64,000 bases of DNA, taken from positions 372,001 to 436,000 of the forward strand of contig NW_003314350.1 in NCBI RefSeq assembly GCF_000143415.4, read 5' to 3'. A model generated the notes under the pieces. The model was given only the letters and a program-made list of their open reading frames with translations, was not told where the DNA came from and did not search any database. Shown in pieces: positions 1 through 11,436 of this stretch. This DNA comes from Selaginella moellendorffii (lineage: Eukaryota; Streptophyta; Lycopodiopsida; Selaginellales; Selaginellaceae). The position numbers were made by a program, and so were the translations under genes. Every line of letters starts with the position of its first letter. Positions within the stretch are counted from its first letter, which is position 1.

Positions 1-219
1 ATATTAGTGTAATGGGGCCATTGGATTTATTTTAATCTGGACCATTATATAATCTAAGGTTTTTGGCTTAATCAGATATATACATTTTTGTATTCCATTT
101 TTATATTTTATGCATCCACATAAAAGAAAAATTTATTGCATGTTGCATACAACAACGCTTAGTTTGTTTAATTAGTGTTATTTCTATTAATTAATCTAAT
201 TGATCAAATAGAGGTTTAT

Positions 220-420
220 AATTATAAACATATTTATGATTTATAAACACAAGATTAATCTTATTAAAAATCAACCATTAGATGGCAGAATAAACTAGAA
301 TATACTAGGAAATGTTTAGAAGACTTTATAAATTATAAACATGTTTATAAATTATAAATACAAGATTAATCTAAATGAATAACTAGTATAATATTCTAGA
401 ATATCCAAGCATATTTTAAA
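220..420. repeat. AT-rich dispersed repeat with two internal imperfect units
   Basis: Two imperfect units (about 220-305 and 325-415) share a stretch rich in TTATAAATTATAAA followed by ACAAGATTAATCT. An inverted, diverged copy lies near 54765-54885. The left end of the window (1-220) is also AT-rich with no recognisable gene. It may be a terminal fragment of a MITE or similar element, but no ends were identified. Confidence 0.6.
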
Positions 421-435
421 TATATTCACTTCACA

Positions 436-870
436 AGCCTGTGCATGGATCTCCATCCCTCTCTCCAGAGCCGCGGCTTTCACCACCTTTCTACTGATCT
501 CCTGGCCCTTCTCTCGCATGCCACAGCTCGAGCAGGCCTTGAGCGCCACTACGAAGCACCGCGAGTTGGGATCACACCCCTGCCTCCGCTGGATCCCCGC
601 GAAGATCTCCAGCGCGAGCTCCCCCTGCCCCTGCCGGGCATAGCCGAGCAGCAGCGACGCCCACGCCACTGCGTTGTGGCAAACCATCCGGTCAAAGACG
701 CGGTGAGGCTGCCACATCGCGCGTACATGTAGCGCGCTGGAGACGAAGAGATTCGTGCTGCTGCCGCCGTCGATCGCCTCCGCGTGGAGTGAGCCTCCTC
801 CCGCGCTCCAGCTCCACGGGGCTGCAACACGATCTCAACGCCGCGAAACAGTCCGGGACCTTGCTGGGCC
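436..870 (-). pseudogene. PPR protein gene fragment (pseudogene)
   Basis: Translation on the minus strand shows typical plant PLS-type PPR text: a VFDRM...AVAWASLLLGYARQG block, a helix ending LKACSSCGMREKG, and ALERGMEIHAQA. Just upstream the expected S-A-L-V-D-M-Y-A-R-C-G-S stretch is broken: bases are missing after S-A-L, so MYARCGS falls in another frame. On the 3' side homology stops at about 436, where the AT-rich repeat begins. No start codon, further PPR repeats or E/DYW domain are present. This is a truncated, frameshifted relic, unlike the intact PPR gene at 22831-25464. Confidence 0.75.
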
Positions 871-1065
871 GCCTTCCCTCGATCGATGGAAGAAAATGCG
901 AAGAACTTGGTTGCCCTAAATTCTGGACGAATATTCCAAGCTAAGAAAAAAATTAATTTTTATTAATAATATTATTTATATTTAATTTAGGAGACATTAA
1001 AGAAAACCTTTAAAGAAATATCCTCTATAAAATGCTAAAGCCTCTCAACCCTAAACCTCAAACCG

Positions 1066-2203
1066 ATGGCGTTCTTTGGCAGGGAAAAGGAGCTGGATGC
1101 GTTATCACAGTTGGTAGGCGCCGAGCGAGTTGTGTTGGTCTTGGGCCCAAAGAACTCTGGCAAGACGGCACTTCTCCAGAAATTCCGGGCTACGAGTGAG
1201 CTCCCAATCTTTCTCCTGGACATGCGGATGGATATAGAGGACCAGGTATTGCAATGGCAGGCTGGAGTAGAAAACTTTCTAGTGCAAGGCTTAGATGCTG
1301 TGCTTAGGGAGCTGGGCTTGGCACGCAGGAAGAAAGGAAAGAAAGCCCCAGTTTTCATTCTAGATTGTGCTCACAAGATCAAAGCTCTTCCTGGAGCAGC
1401 AGAGCTTTTTAGAAATCTCTTAAGGATTGCACAGGACAAGATTGCGACGATCATCATGGCATCTTGGGACGATTCCTTGCGGGAGGATTGGATTGGGGAT
1501 AGATTTACGGAGCTTATTTATGTAGATCACTTCAGTGAAGCGCAGGCCAGGGAATTTTTTAGTGGTTTACTAGTTAGTCAAGTGAGTAGTAGCAGCGGTA
1601 GCCCGGGACATGGATGGTGGCGGCGATGGTGGAGGTGGAGTTGCGGTAATCCTCTTCCCCCTCCAGCAGCTCCACCTCGAGTTCTTTCTTTGAATGACGA
1701 AGAGTGGGGCAAGATCTATCGAGTTTGCGGCGGCTGTCCATTGCTGTTAAAGCGTTGCGCAAATCAAGTGTTCTCCGTAAACATCATGCCACTGGACAAC
1801 TCTCTTGGCACCATGGCCGCATCGGTGGCATCTCTTGTTTCTTTTGGATTGGAAGGCGACGATCAAGGGTAAGAAGCTAGATCTTCACTGTTGTTGTTTT
1901 CTGGAGCTCACAGCTTGTTTGAATTGCTTAAGGTGGGATGTCGAGATGTTTAAGCGAGTGATGGAGCTCTTGGTGGACAGGGATGGAGCCGTGGAATGGG
2001 CGACTGTTTGTAGCAAAGTGTTTGGCGGTGACGAGGGAGCTTGCAAGGCTCAGCTCAAGGCCATGGCAGCAAACGGCGTCATCCATATCAAGTGCGTGCC
2101 TAGTGAATCGATTAAGATGGTGGAGCCGATTTCTCCTCCCCATCTCCAGGCAATGAGAGACGAGCTGGAGCACTCCGGCTACGACAGTGACGACGACGAT
2201 TAA
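1066..2203 (+). CDS. P-loop ATPase of the archaeal-type ATPase (AAA/STAND) superfamily
   Basis: Exons 1066-1868 and 1933-2203 join across a 64-nt GT-AG intron (codon GG|G) to give about 357 residues. The start MAFFGREKELDAL is the usual opening of this family. Walker A is GPKNSGKT near residues 27-34, and a Walker-B-like FILDCAH lies near residues 103-109. A block ending EEWGKIYRVCGGCPLLLKR resembles the post-ATPase helical region. The C-terminal part looks winged-helix-like and ends in an acidic DSDDDD tail. The role is unknown; family members are DNA- or signalling-associated ATPases. One oddity is a Trp/Arg- and Pro-rich patch (about 1600-1680) between the ATPase core and the CGG block. 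It starts with a good donor-like GTGAGT and ends at a pyrimidine-rich AG, but splicing there would shift the frame. Confidence 0.7.
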
Positions 2204-2462
2204 GCCTGTTTTGATGTTCGGGGATCTCATGTTTCTTCGTGTATCTTTTCTTCCAGAAGTAATAAGCCACATTCTCGATTCAAAACCTTCCAGCGATTGA
2301 CAGCTTCTTCTTGACTACATTACTCGAAGAAATTCTCCACTGGTCGCTGGACAGTCACCATTCTCCTCTTTCTTTCATTTTCTTCAAAGTATGGCTGGTT
2401 GGTCCAGCCAACGAAAGCCTCGACCACTCCTAGAACCAAAGAAGAAAGCTATTCTATATGAT

Positions 2463-4172
2463 CTACTCTTCCTTGTCTCTCTCCAACTTCTTCACAGATT
2501 CCAGGAGGAGCTGGTTCCACATATCCACAGGCCCCGGCAAGCACCAATGCAAGCAATCGTTTTGGACGTGGCGGCCGGGCTCTTTCGCGTACGGCTGGTA
2601 TATCCTGTATGGCCCGGGGTGGCCGTCGGGCCGGAGGTAGGCGCTGTACGTCACGTCCAGCACCCGGAGCCTGGAGCCGTTGGATGGGTCAAACTTCCGG
2701 GCCTCGTCGCGCTGCACACGGTTGAGATTGCTCGGCAGCCACGGCAGCTCCAACTCACCGCCGCCGCCGTGTACGGCATCGCGTACGGAATGTGTCGGCC
2801 GCGTACGGTTGCACTTCCCCCCGGTGCTCCACGTCCCGTGCTCGAAGTGCTCCGGCGAGGCCGTACGGAGGAACGTGGTCCCATTGTAGCCGTCCAGCGT
2901 GGCGATGGCGCGGAGGGACGTACGGAATGCGAGCTCCATCGCCGTCAGGAAATGTACGTCGGTGTAGTTCTCGCGGGAGTACTCGTTGCAGCCGAAGATG
3001 GTGTTGTTGATCGAGTAGAGACTTGGGCGGAAGAACCACTGGGACGCGGACATGACCGCGAAATCGTAGCTCGCGAGCGATGGCCACCATGCCGGGTGTG
3101 GGACGTCTAAGTGGAGATTGAAGAGGAGTGGATCGTCGCGAACCTTGACGTGCTTGACAAGGAATGGCGACCAGACGATGGCGAGCGTAAAGTTGTAGGA
3201 TTGGAAGCCCCATTTCACGTCCTTGTCCTCTCGTGAGTACACCTTGTCGGGTCTCTCCACCTTTTTTATGTGACCACATTGAAAAATTTCGATCAACTTC
3301 TAGTAAATCTTTCCCATGGCTCGTAAGAATCGAGATTCGAGGAACTCACCTGGGAGAGGGAGCAAAGGAGCGATTGCATGTGGTTCCTGGCGAGCGAGTC
3401 TCCGAAGAAGAGCATACTTTTGCCCCGCATGAGCTCGAGAAAGGTGGCGGGGTCGAATCGCGGGAGGTCGCAGTTGTGAGGTCGCCATCGCCAATGCAGG
3501 TAGCCCGTGTCGGGCTTGCCGTTTCTGAGGCAATTCTGGAGGAGCTGGATGTGATCGCAGGTGGAATTCGTGTAAAGAGGTGGTGTAGAATCGAAAATCC
3601 ACTCGCCCTTGCTCAAATCGCAGCTTTCTATAGCACTTCCCCTGTTTTTAGTACCTGGAAAGGTTTTCCCAATTCAAATTACCTGAATTCGAGGGAGTAT
3701 CTTGTTGTTGGGTGTCGAGATCGCTGCCTGGCAATGCGGGGAACTGGTGAATCTCGTCGGAAATCGAGGAGTTTTGGAGATCTGGGAGAATTGGAGCTCC
3801 AACGGGCGCAGAGAGCTGGGAATTCTCGCTGCCACGGACAAAGACAAAGTAAATGAAGCAGCTGTTGAGCAAGACGAGGGGCAACAGCGCAATTGGGAGC
3901 CAGAATCGGATGTTCTTGTTGTTGGAGTAGAACTTGTGATGCCACAAGAGGCTTCCAATCTCCGAGGAGATCGATTGAGCAGAAGAATTGTTGCTGGTGG
4001 CCTTTGCAGGGGGTGAATCCCCAAATCCCTGGAGCAGCACTGTCATCTTGGATTCAAACACAAATCTTGGAGACTGAGCAGCAGCAGCAGCAGCAGCAGT
4101 ATGATCATGATCGTGAGCAGAGGAATTGGAATTGAGCCTCTTGAGCATTGGAAGAAATGCGAGCTCCACCAA
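2463..4172 (-). CDS. Trichome birefringence-like (TBL/PMR5) polysaccharide O-acetyltransferase
   Basis: Three exons, complement(2463-3260, 3350-3627, 3683-4172), with introns of 89 and 55 nt, encode about 521 residues. The N-terminus has a poly-Ala stretch and one membrane anchor (LPIALLPLVLLNSCFIYFVFV), as expected for a type II Golgi protein. The TBL domain opens with CDLSKGEW. It carries the GDS esterase motif in FFGDSLARNH (exon 2) and the C-terminal DxxH motif in DCLHWCLPGPVDMWNQLL (exon 3). These give the Ser and Asp-His of the catalytic triad. Family members acetylate xylan, mannan or other wall polysaccharides; the substrate cannot be told from sequence. Phase is consistent at both junctions. 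Confidence 0.9.
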
Positions 4173-4359
4173 TGTGAAGGCCTAGAGAAGGAGAAACAAG
4201 AGAGAAAGAAGAAGGCCAAGCAACCACAACTTGTGGTGACATGATTCTCTTGCAGAGGTGTGTTAGATGCTGCATTGCAATCAAGTAATAGCGCCACTAT
4301 ACTTCCTTGCAAACTGAGGCATACTGTGGCATGTAGGCTAATAAAATTTTGGATTTTGG

Positions 4360-5830
4360 TGAGTGAAGAGGAGAAGGCCCTATAGTCAGTCAGTCACTTA
4401 CTTTGTAAACAAGCACACTGCTATAGCCTGCTATACCTCTGCTTCAAGTCATCATACACACAGGGAAATTGGTTGGGGTTGTGAAAGTGATGCTTGGAGA
4501 AATCCCTTGCACAAGGAAAAAAGAGGGAAAAAAAGAAGAAAATACACTCCACAATGACTCTAAGTGCAAGCATGTATAGACAAATTTTCAAAATGGTAGG
4601 ACTTGGACAACACACCTGCTGTTTCTTCCATACTCTGCTTTAGAAGAGAGAGAGAGATACCAAAGGGAGAGGGCCATGTTGGGTCATACATACAAGCTGC
4701 ACTACCTAACCCCACCTAGCAAGAGAAGACACCGTGTCTCTATCATACGATTAATATTAGAAATTATAAAACATTAGATAATTTGCAAATTACAAAACCC
4801 TTAGAAAAGGTTCATGTGTAATAATCTAATATTTCTATATGGGAATAAAACCATCTTTAGTGACTAATGGATGTCGTTGAACAGACACTTAGTGGCATCC
4901 AAGTTCTCTGCAAATACCAAATTGACATCACTTAGTTCTGCAGCATCTTCAGAAAGATCCTTTCACACTTGTATAGACTGCGTAGCCAATCAAGAGCGGA
5001 TTCTGACACTAATTTTCGGATCTCCATCCCTCGCAACATTGTCTCCACCAGGTACAGATGCCCATTCTGGGCTTAAGCTGCAACCATTGTGTTGTGTGGC
5101 ATCGGCAACCGATCACCAGCATTTGAAGATGAGGCGAGGATTGCAGTGCTTGCACTAGGCACAACCTGGACTCAATGCCTGCGAGGAATCTGGTCTCTCG
5201 GAATGTCTCGATAGGAGCTTACAATCGGCCGCATCCGGCTTGGAAGGATTAGATCTCGTTCACATTGGATTTTCATGCTCACCACTCGGACATCCTATGA
5301 ATAACTCAATCCATAGCTCATCTTGAGAATTTCAATTGTGCTAGTCATATAGTTCATCACAATTATGATCTGATGGGCATTAGCCTCAGTCAAGGCCTAT
5401 CAATCACACCCAGAGGTTTGCTATATCTAGGTCTGTGAGTTACCATGCTGCGCTGTTGTGATGATCTTTGTCTATGATCCAAAGAAGCTCATGAAACTAG
5501 CTAGGAGATCAGATCACGGTCTGTCAAGAAGGTGTTTAAGGCCATCCACTTGCTAGGTATGGTAGAAATTTCTTTACGCCGATCAAATCTGTCATGGTGC
5601 ACTACTCTCACATTGCCTTTCTTATGTCACATTCATGTATGTGTGGAAATCACAAAAGGTAAAAATATCTCTCGTTGTTTCTTCCTTGTCAAGGATGCCT
5701 AGAGCAACCACCCTACTGGCTCTTGAGGAGCTGGGTGCCCATACATCCTGCCAGCCTTGGCCATGGCAGCAACAAGGCCGTCAATGCCTATAGAAAAATA
5801 TTGCCCAATTCCCTTTGCGCACGATAGAGC
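4360..5830. other. No supported gene; AT-rich intergenic DNA
   Basis: Contains the TBL upstream region and short open frames without recognisable domains. Nothing convincing was seen on either strand. Confidence 0.5.
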
Positions 5831-5837
5831 TGCTATC

Positions 5838-5937
5838 AGGAGTGAGAGGGGGAGGAAAGGAGAAGAGAAGAGAGGGGAGGGGAGGGGGAGGAAGAGGTGT
5901 GGGAGAGAGAGAGGAGAGGGAGGGGAGAGGTAGAAGT
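5838..5937. repeat. Polypurine GA/G-rich tract
   Basis: About 100 nt of almost pure purine on the plus strand (GGGGAGG, GAGAGA runs). It directly abuts the AT-rich DNA that leads to the lectin gene. It could form triplex or other non-B DNA. Confidence 0.85.
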
Positions 5938-6600
5938 AAAAAATCATTTTAAGTGTTTATTATAACATATTAACCACTTAGATTAATAATATCACTAGAA
6001 AAATATTTGAATTATCTCTTAAACTAATCTTAATTTTTTATTTTATCAATTGATCTCTAATCAAGTTTATTCTGATTTTAATAAAATTTATTATAATGAC
6101 ATAAGGAGTTAAAATCTCTATAACTTTTTGTGATGCTAATTGAACAGTTCAAATTTAAATTCAAAATTTTAATGAATTGAACTTAATTGAATTCAAAGAA
6201 AAAAAATTAATTTGAATTCCAAAAATATTGAATCCACCTGATGTATGTTATCATTTTTTCATTTTCCAGAGGAAGGATAGTGTAAGGTCTTTAAATACAT
6301 ACATGTATATGGTGCTAATTTTTGTAGTATAGCATATTAACTGTCTATTTCAGACTGAATCTGGTCTATCTATTTTTCTATATAAGCAAGGTTCTAAACC
6401 CAAATTAATATATTTATCCCATATCTTAAGCACTCATAATAAGAAATATTACTAAATTCATTAAGCTATATACACTAGAGTTGAAATGAAAGGATAAAAG
6501 TCTTTAGTCAACTATCTTAAATATATAAACTATTTGGCATAATGTATTTTAAAATATATCTTTATCATTAGTTAACAAGTTTAAATTAATGGTAAATATA

Positions 6601-7494
6601 TCATTTTACACAATTAGGATGATTTTGTGTTCCTGTAGACCACCAAACATGATTTGGTGATTTTAGTGAATAAATTACAAGATTACAGTCATCTTGTATT
6701 GTCATGAATGTAAGAAATAAACAATAAGGTTGATTAATGCAATATTTATCACTAGACCAAATTACTGTTTTAAATTTTGAATTTAATACAAGATTACCAT
6801 CATTTTGTAAAGTAAGTTCACAAAATCCAATATATGTTTTTATAACTCTAGATATCCACACAAGTTTTTGACCAGAATATAATACAAGTTTACAGTTTGT
6901 TGATATAAAAAGTATATTTTTCCCATTTGGAGATATTAAATATTCAGAAGTTCTTAAGCTATGCTTATAAAAACCTGAAATTAATGTACTTTTTGTAGTA
7001 TCACAAGTTTTAGGATCTTTATAAGAAATGGTATGTAAAGATTTTGAACTGTAAATATCATCAGTAATATTCCCCCAATAATATATAGCATATGCAATTC
7101 TATAGTTTAAAGATTTAATATCACACATACTAGAGCGTGCTTTTAGCATTGCATCAGTATAAATATTTCTTAATGACCGAAATCCACTTCTAAGTGCACG
7201 ACCATTAACTGTATATTCAAATTTATCCTTACCAAATAAACAATTTGGAGGATTTGCTTCCATACGATTTATCATTAAAAGAGCAGCTCCTCTACCAAAA
7301 TTAACAGACATCCAATTGTCATAAGTAGAAGAATAATCAGGAAATGAATTATTAATTTGTGCTTCAAGTACTCTAAATCCATGTTCAATAATTATATCAA
7401 CTTCATCTTGAAGTAATGTGTAATTATCTCCCCAAATTATTGCACTTGAAACCATATCTACAAAAAATAGGATTATAAATGCTAAAAATAACAT
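6601..7494 (-). CDS. Secreted protein with C-terminal bulb-type (GNA-like) lectin domain
   Basis: Intronless, 297 residues, very AT-rich. Residues 1-18 form a signal peptide (MLFLAFIILFFVDMVSSA). Residues about 20-150 are a helical region I do not recognise, with Cys at CLFGKD and SMCD. Residues about 170-297 form a beta-prism II lectin domain with three quasi-repeats. The third holds the full mannose-site pattern QxDxNxVxY (QDDCNLVIY); the second keeps QNDGNLVL but has lost the Tyr; the first has lost Gln and Asp. WSS and WWSTGT ends mark the blades. It is likely an extracellular mannose-binding protein, possibly in defence. Base composition is far below that of the other genes in the window, so recent transfer or residence in a repeat block should be considered. 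No RLK kinase or S-locus domain follows. Confidence 0.7.
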   Translation of the reverse strand: MLFLAFIILFFVDMVSSAIIWGDNYTLLQDEVDIIIEHGFRVLEAQINNSFPDYSSTYDNWMSVNFGRGAALLMINRMEANPPNCLFGKDKFEYTVNGRALRSGFRSLRNIYTDAMLKARSSMCDIKSLNYRIAYAIYYWGNITDDIYSSKSLHTISYKDPKTCDTTKSTLISGFYKHSLRTSEYLISPNGKNILFISTNCKLVLYSGQKLVWISRVIKTYIGFCELTLQNDGNLVLNSKFKTVIWSSDKYCINQPYCLFLTFMTIQDDCNLVIYSLKSPNHVWWSTGTQNHPNCVK

Positions 7495-8860
7495 ATTTAA
7501 GATTTCTAAATAAAATTATTTTATAGTGGTCTTAATTATTTTCTTTTAGTAATAGTATCTCTCTTTTAAAAATATTATCTTTTGTTTAAAGTTGTATATA
7601 CATTTGTAGACACATTGTATGTACTATGTTAAATTTAATATTGACTATTTTTTATGCAAGCAACAGTAACCAAGACTCTTCCTAGGTCATGTGTGACACA
7701 CAGATCTACTGAATATCTCAAGATACCTGCGACACCTCCTTGATCATGCCAAGTACTGCCCATCAGACTCTACTGTGAATATTCTCTTTTGACCTTTACT
7801 AAAGAAAAAATGTGTAATATTCTCCACCTTAAAATATCAAACTCTGCAGCCTTGGAAAGCTTCTTGATAAACTCTTTATTGCTGCACAATTGAAAGGTAC
7901 TCATCTTCAAAAGTGAAAACAATTGATTGCTTCAGATTTGAGTTGGCTACAAATGTTTTGCAAGATTAGTCTTGGCCATCCATATTGGTTGTAAAACTGG
8001 ACATCCAAGGCATTGCTATTCAGCTGCAGTGCCAAGTGGAACTTTCACTGTACTCCTCTTGTGTGTTACAAAATTCAAGACAACTAATGAGGAATTCAAT
8101 TTCCAATGCTTTTGCAGCAAATTCTTCGTGTAGTTTGGTCACTTGTAAAGCCATGCAGTCTTAACACTCCCAGCTGCAAACTCACTGCCACTGGGTCCAA
8201 GCATGGCTGTGTTCCAGACACCACTTACCTAACCCAGTTCAATTTTGCCAGGGAGCTTGATGAACTTGGAATATGAGCCCATAATTATTTCTCTTCCTCT
8301 TTCCTTTAGTCCTTGAAAGATTTCGTTAGCTTTGTCACAGCTTCACTCACAAACTCGAGCCACAGTTTTGGTCAATCCATTACTCCTGCTGCTATTGCAT
8401 CACTCTTCTTTTTAAGAGAGACCAGACCACCTTTTCATCCATCCTTGAGCATTTGCTTCCCTAGAGAGCTTTGGTAATGCTTGTCATCTACTCCATCTGT
8501 AAGAGACCTCCCTCTAAAGTTTGGAGCCTGGATTCTCGATCAAGACTTGGTTGTGGTTGCTTGTCGATGTGTTCTTTGTTGATCTGTTTGTGTATCCTTG
8601 TGGACCAGCAAACTGGAGCTTGTTGTCAAGGGCTAGAGTGTGCTCTAATCGGAGACAAAATCAAAATCATGGGTTTTTCTTTTGTTTTAGACTAAATGTG
8701 ATTAATTAGTGGGGGATTAGTAATAATCCTAGGGCTATGACCCTTTGTGAGGGGGGAGATGAAATACAAAAGAATGCTTGATAAAAAGTAAAGAGAAAGT
8801 AGTAGTGTGATAGAGAACAATGATGGCATTGTTGAAGAAGCCAGCGCTAAGGAGGACGAA
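7495..8860. other. No supported gene
   Basis: Upstream region of the lectin gene followed by unique-looking intergenic sequence. Only short open frames without domain signatures are present. Confidence 0.5.
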
Positions 8861-8861
8861 C

Positions 8862-8985
8862 CTCCAGACAGCCATGGTGACAATTAGCATCGGAGCGTGA
8901 GGAGGTTCAAGTCCCTAGGCAGCAATGGTTTCTCCATGCTTGCTCATCTTGGTATTCGTGGAGTTCCCCTCCACACTTGTTTGCT
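8862..8985 (+). repeat. Dispersed repeat, copy 1
   Basis: The segment running from CCTCCAGA..GTGACAATTA through CAAGTCCCTAGG to GGA(G/A)TTCCC(C/T)TCCACA recurs, diverged, in the same orientation at about 55786-55905. Both copies are surrounded by non-coding DNA. Probably a fragment of an unidentified transposon. Confidence 0.7.
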
Positions 8986-9540
8986 ATCCTTACATCACTG
9001 AACACCTCTTTGCAAACTCCCCTTGCGAACTTAATCCTGTCTCATCTAGATGCAGCAAGACAAGCCATCATGGCCTTCTTCTCGCAAGCTTCTCAGTCTT
9101 CTGTGCTATATTTAAAATTTGGGACAAATGCTTTCACCAGGGGGAGTGGTAAGCCTTTGAGGCAGTGATTGAACAACCCTTCATAGTAGCAGCCTAGAAA
9201 AAACAAAGTGAGTAGGTGCTCCTATGCAATTTCTAATGCTTATGTACCTTGCATTGTGAAGTAATTTGTTTTTCGCAGTACTGCTATGCACGGCTTCAAC
9301 TTGCCTCATCCTTGAATGCCAAAATGAATGGACCTTTTGAAGGATCATCATCACTTCCAGTAGGAATTGGTACCGTAACACTGGAAGGACCGGCTCAAAT
9401 GCAATCATTGTTGCTGAGTGTGATAAGTCTGTGCTGTGTGCACTCACTAGATCTTCCTTGGCTGCAAACAGTTTTTCATCAGGACAAGAGAAACAAAAGA
9501 AAGAAGAATAAAAATGCTGCTCCTTCAACCTGGTAAATTT

Positions 9541-11130
9541 AGACGATAGGCCATTGAAAATCTGTATATATTCACGCCTCAGAATCTATTAAGAACTTTC
9601 TGGAAGTTATGTGTGACGAAGATGAAGCTCCACTAGGAACACACCTTCAGACCTAAGCAGCAAGTGAATTAAGGAAAACCCTACCTTTGAGGTGATCTAA
9701 CCATCAGAATTTTATTTCTTTGTGAGTCCTTTGGTGTTGCACCATTGACGAATATTAGTTTGGTGCTAAAGATGAAAATGGTAATTCATGATAGGGTCTT
9801 TATAAAATAGTTTGAGGATATTAAATGGGTGGTGGAGTTGTAAGACAGAAATCCTTATGCCCCAAAGTAGAGTTGGAAGAGTGTCATATAGCAATGGTTG
9901 AAGCAAAAGTCCAATGAGGGTAACACATTTGGACCAAAAGCTCCAACTCGAAAAGTCAAGAGTGAGAGTGGAACTTCTAAAAAAGTGTTCAAGGAATAAG
10001 TATAAAATGATTGGTAAATGAGTCTCTAAAAAAGGATACAAGAGGGACCGATATATGGCAAGTGTCATGACACAGGGAAGTGTCGGGACTAACTCCAAGA
10101 TGGAGTCTGAGATGGAGTCCGAGAAAAAATCTGAGATGGAGTTTGAGATGGAGTCTGAGAAGAAGTCCTAGATAGGGACCAATACTAAGACTGAGACTAA
10201 GACCAAGACCAAGTCCGAGACCAAGACTGAGACCGAATTCGAGTCCGAGTCCAAGAATGAAATCCCAAAGCAATTGTCTCCCAAACTAGTTTGAGCTCCA
10301 AAAAGATATAGAAGGAAGACTCTAGTGGAACTAATTTGGCCAAGAAAGGCTAATGTGACCAAAGCTTTAACTTCCTCTTCCAAATGGCTTTGAGGTGACA
10401 CTAAGGTTGTATTCATGTGGTGGGTGATGATATAACCATTGAAGAGTCTAAAGCTAGAGTGAACACAAATGAACAAGTGGGGCGACTTGGTGAAGTGTTC
10501 AAGAGTTAGCTCTAGTTCTCTTAGGAAATCGAATAGTCAATGATCCCAATCCAAGTATGGGTGGCATTACCTACTTAGATACCTAATGTGGCTTATCGGA
10601 ACCTTGCTTTAGCCATATGGCTAGAGCACTAATAGTGGAAGGTAAAGAGAGTACTCAAGTAGGGCTATAGTGTTTTGCAATGTTGTTCTAATATCTCAAA
10701 CTATAGAAAAGAAGATGAATAGTCCTCTTGTGTAATGACCAAGGATATGGTCACATGGTGAGGAAGTTCAAGAGGTCAATGAGATTTAATGGTTAGACCT
10801 TCAAGCATTCAGGCATTGACTTAGTGGTGGTGTTAGCGAACACAGTTATGGATGGAAAGGGATTTAGTGGGGATTGATGAAGGGACATTAGGAAAAAGTG
10901 TTTTTTATGTCTTTGGGCATTTTAAGGATGCTAAGGTGCAATTTTGGGATGACCACTTATTTACAAATAACCCAACCTTTAAGAGATGGGAATATGGCAT
11001 AGGTGGTTTTGAACTACCAATGAGACAAAGATAAATGGATATAGCTTTAATGGGTTGAGATGTTAATAGTACCTTTGGGGTGTTTATCATAAGATTGGAC
11101 ATATGGAGCACTTGAATTAAGTGCAAAGGC
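9541..11130. other. No supported gene; degenerate repetitive DNA
   Basis: Open frames here are short or low complexity. The purine-rich 10085-10265 repeat is listed separately. Nothing was recognised. Confidence 0.5.
10085..10265. repeat. Degenerate hexanucleotide tandem array (GAGACC/AAGTCC-like)
   Basis: About 30 imperfect 6-nt units such as GAGTCC, GAGACT, AAGACC and GAGATG in a row. On the plus strand they would read as alternating acidic/Ser and Lys/Thr; on the minus strand as a Leu/Gly/Ser string. The period keeps frame in every register, so the long open frames here are a by-product of the repeat and not evidence of a gene. Confidence 0.8.
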
Positions 11131-11140
11131 TAAGTGGCAA

Positions 11141-11436
11141 AGATGTTTTCTTCTTGGTAAGGATAATCTTCCTCAGCTTCAAGACCCTTGGCTTTGATAT
11201 ACTCATAGGCATTTAACATGTCACCACCTTTGCAGCCACCATCCTGGTTCCAAGTAATCATGGATCAGCATGACCATATTCAGATCAAGTTATGAAAAAT
11301 GAATTACCATGCGATCACAGTCAACCAGCTGCTCCTCCCTCAGGCTAATAAGCTCTCTAGACTTTAGAAAGTGGGCACCTTCCACTGCTCCTGTGCTGCT
11401 AAAAGTCCAGCAAGAGCCACAACTTCCCTGGAACTT
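11141..11436 (-). pseudogene. Papain-like cysteine protease relic, N-terminal half of the catalytic domain (inverted)
   Basis: The minus strand reads the RD19-type core. One exon has [21 protein letters not shown], with the catalytic Cys, and ends VDCDR. A likely short intron follows, then DGGCKGGDMLNAYEYI..KGLEAEEDYPY. This is the first half of the mature peptidase. The second half (catalytic His and Asn) lies on the plus strand at 11626-12079. A single gene cannot be spliced from both strands, so the locus was broken by an inversion of roughly 480 bp. I found no prodomain (ERFNIN/GNFD) nearby. Confidence 0.8.

Noticed and set aside
2391-3110. 239-codon plus-strand frame in the TBL gene
   Set aside because: Antisense shadow of TBL exon 3, which contains the DxxH catalytic motif.
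9989-10273. Leu/Gly-rich minus-strand open frame resembling a membrane protein
   Set aside because: It is the antisense reading of the degenerate hexamer array; the periodic Leu-Gly and Leu-Ser pattern comes from the repeat, with no other protein features.
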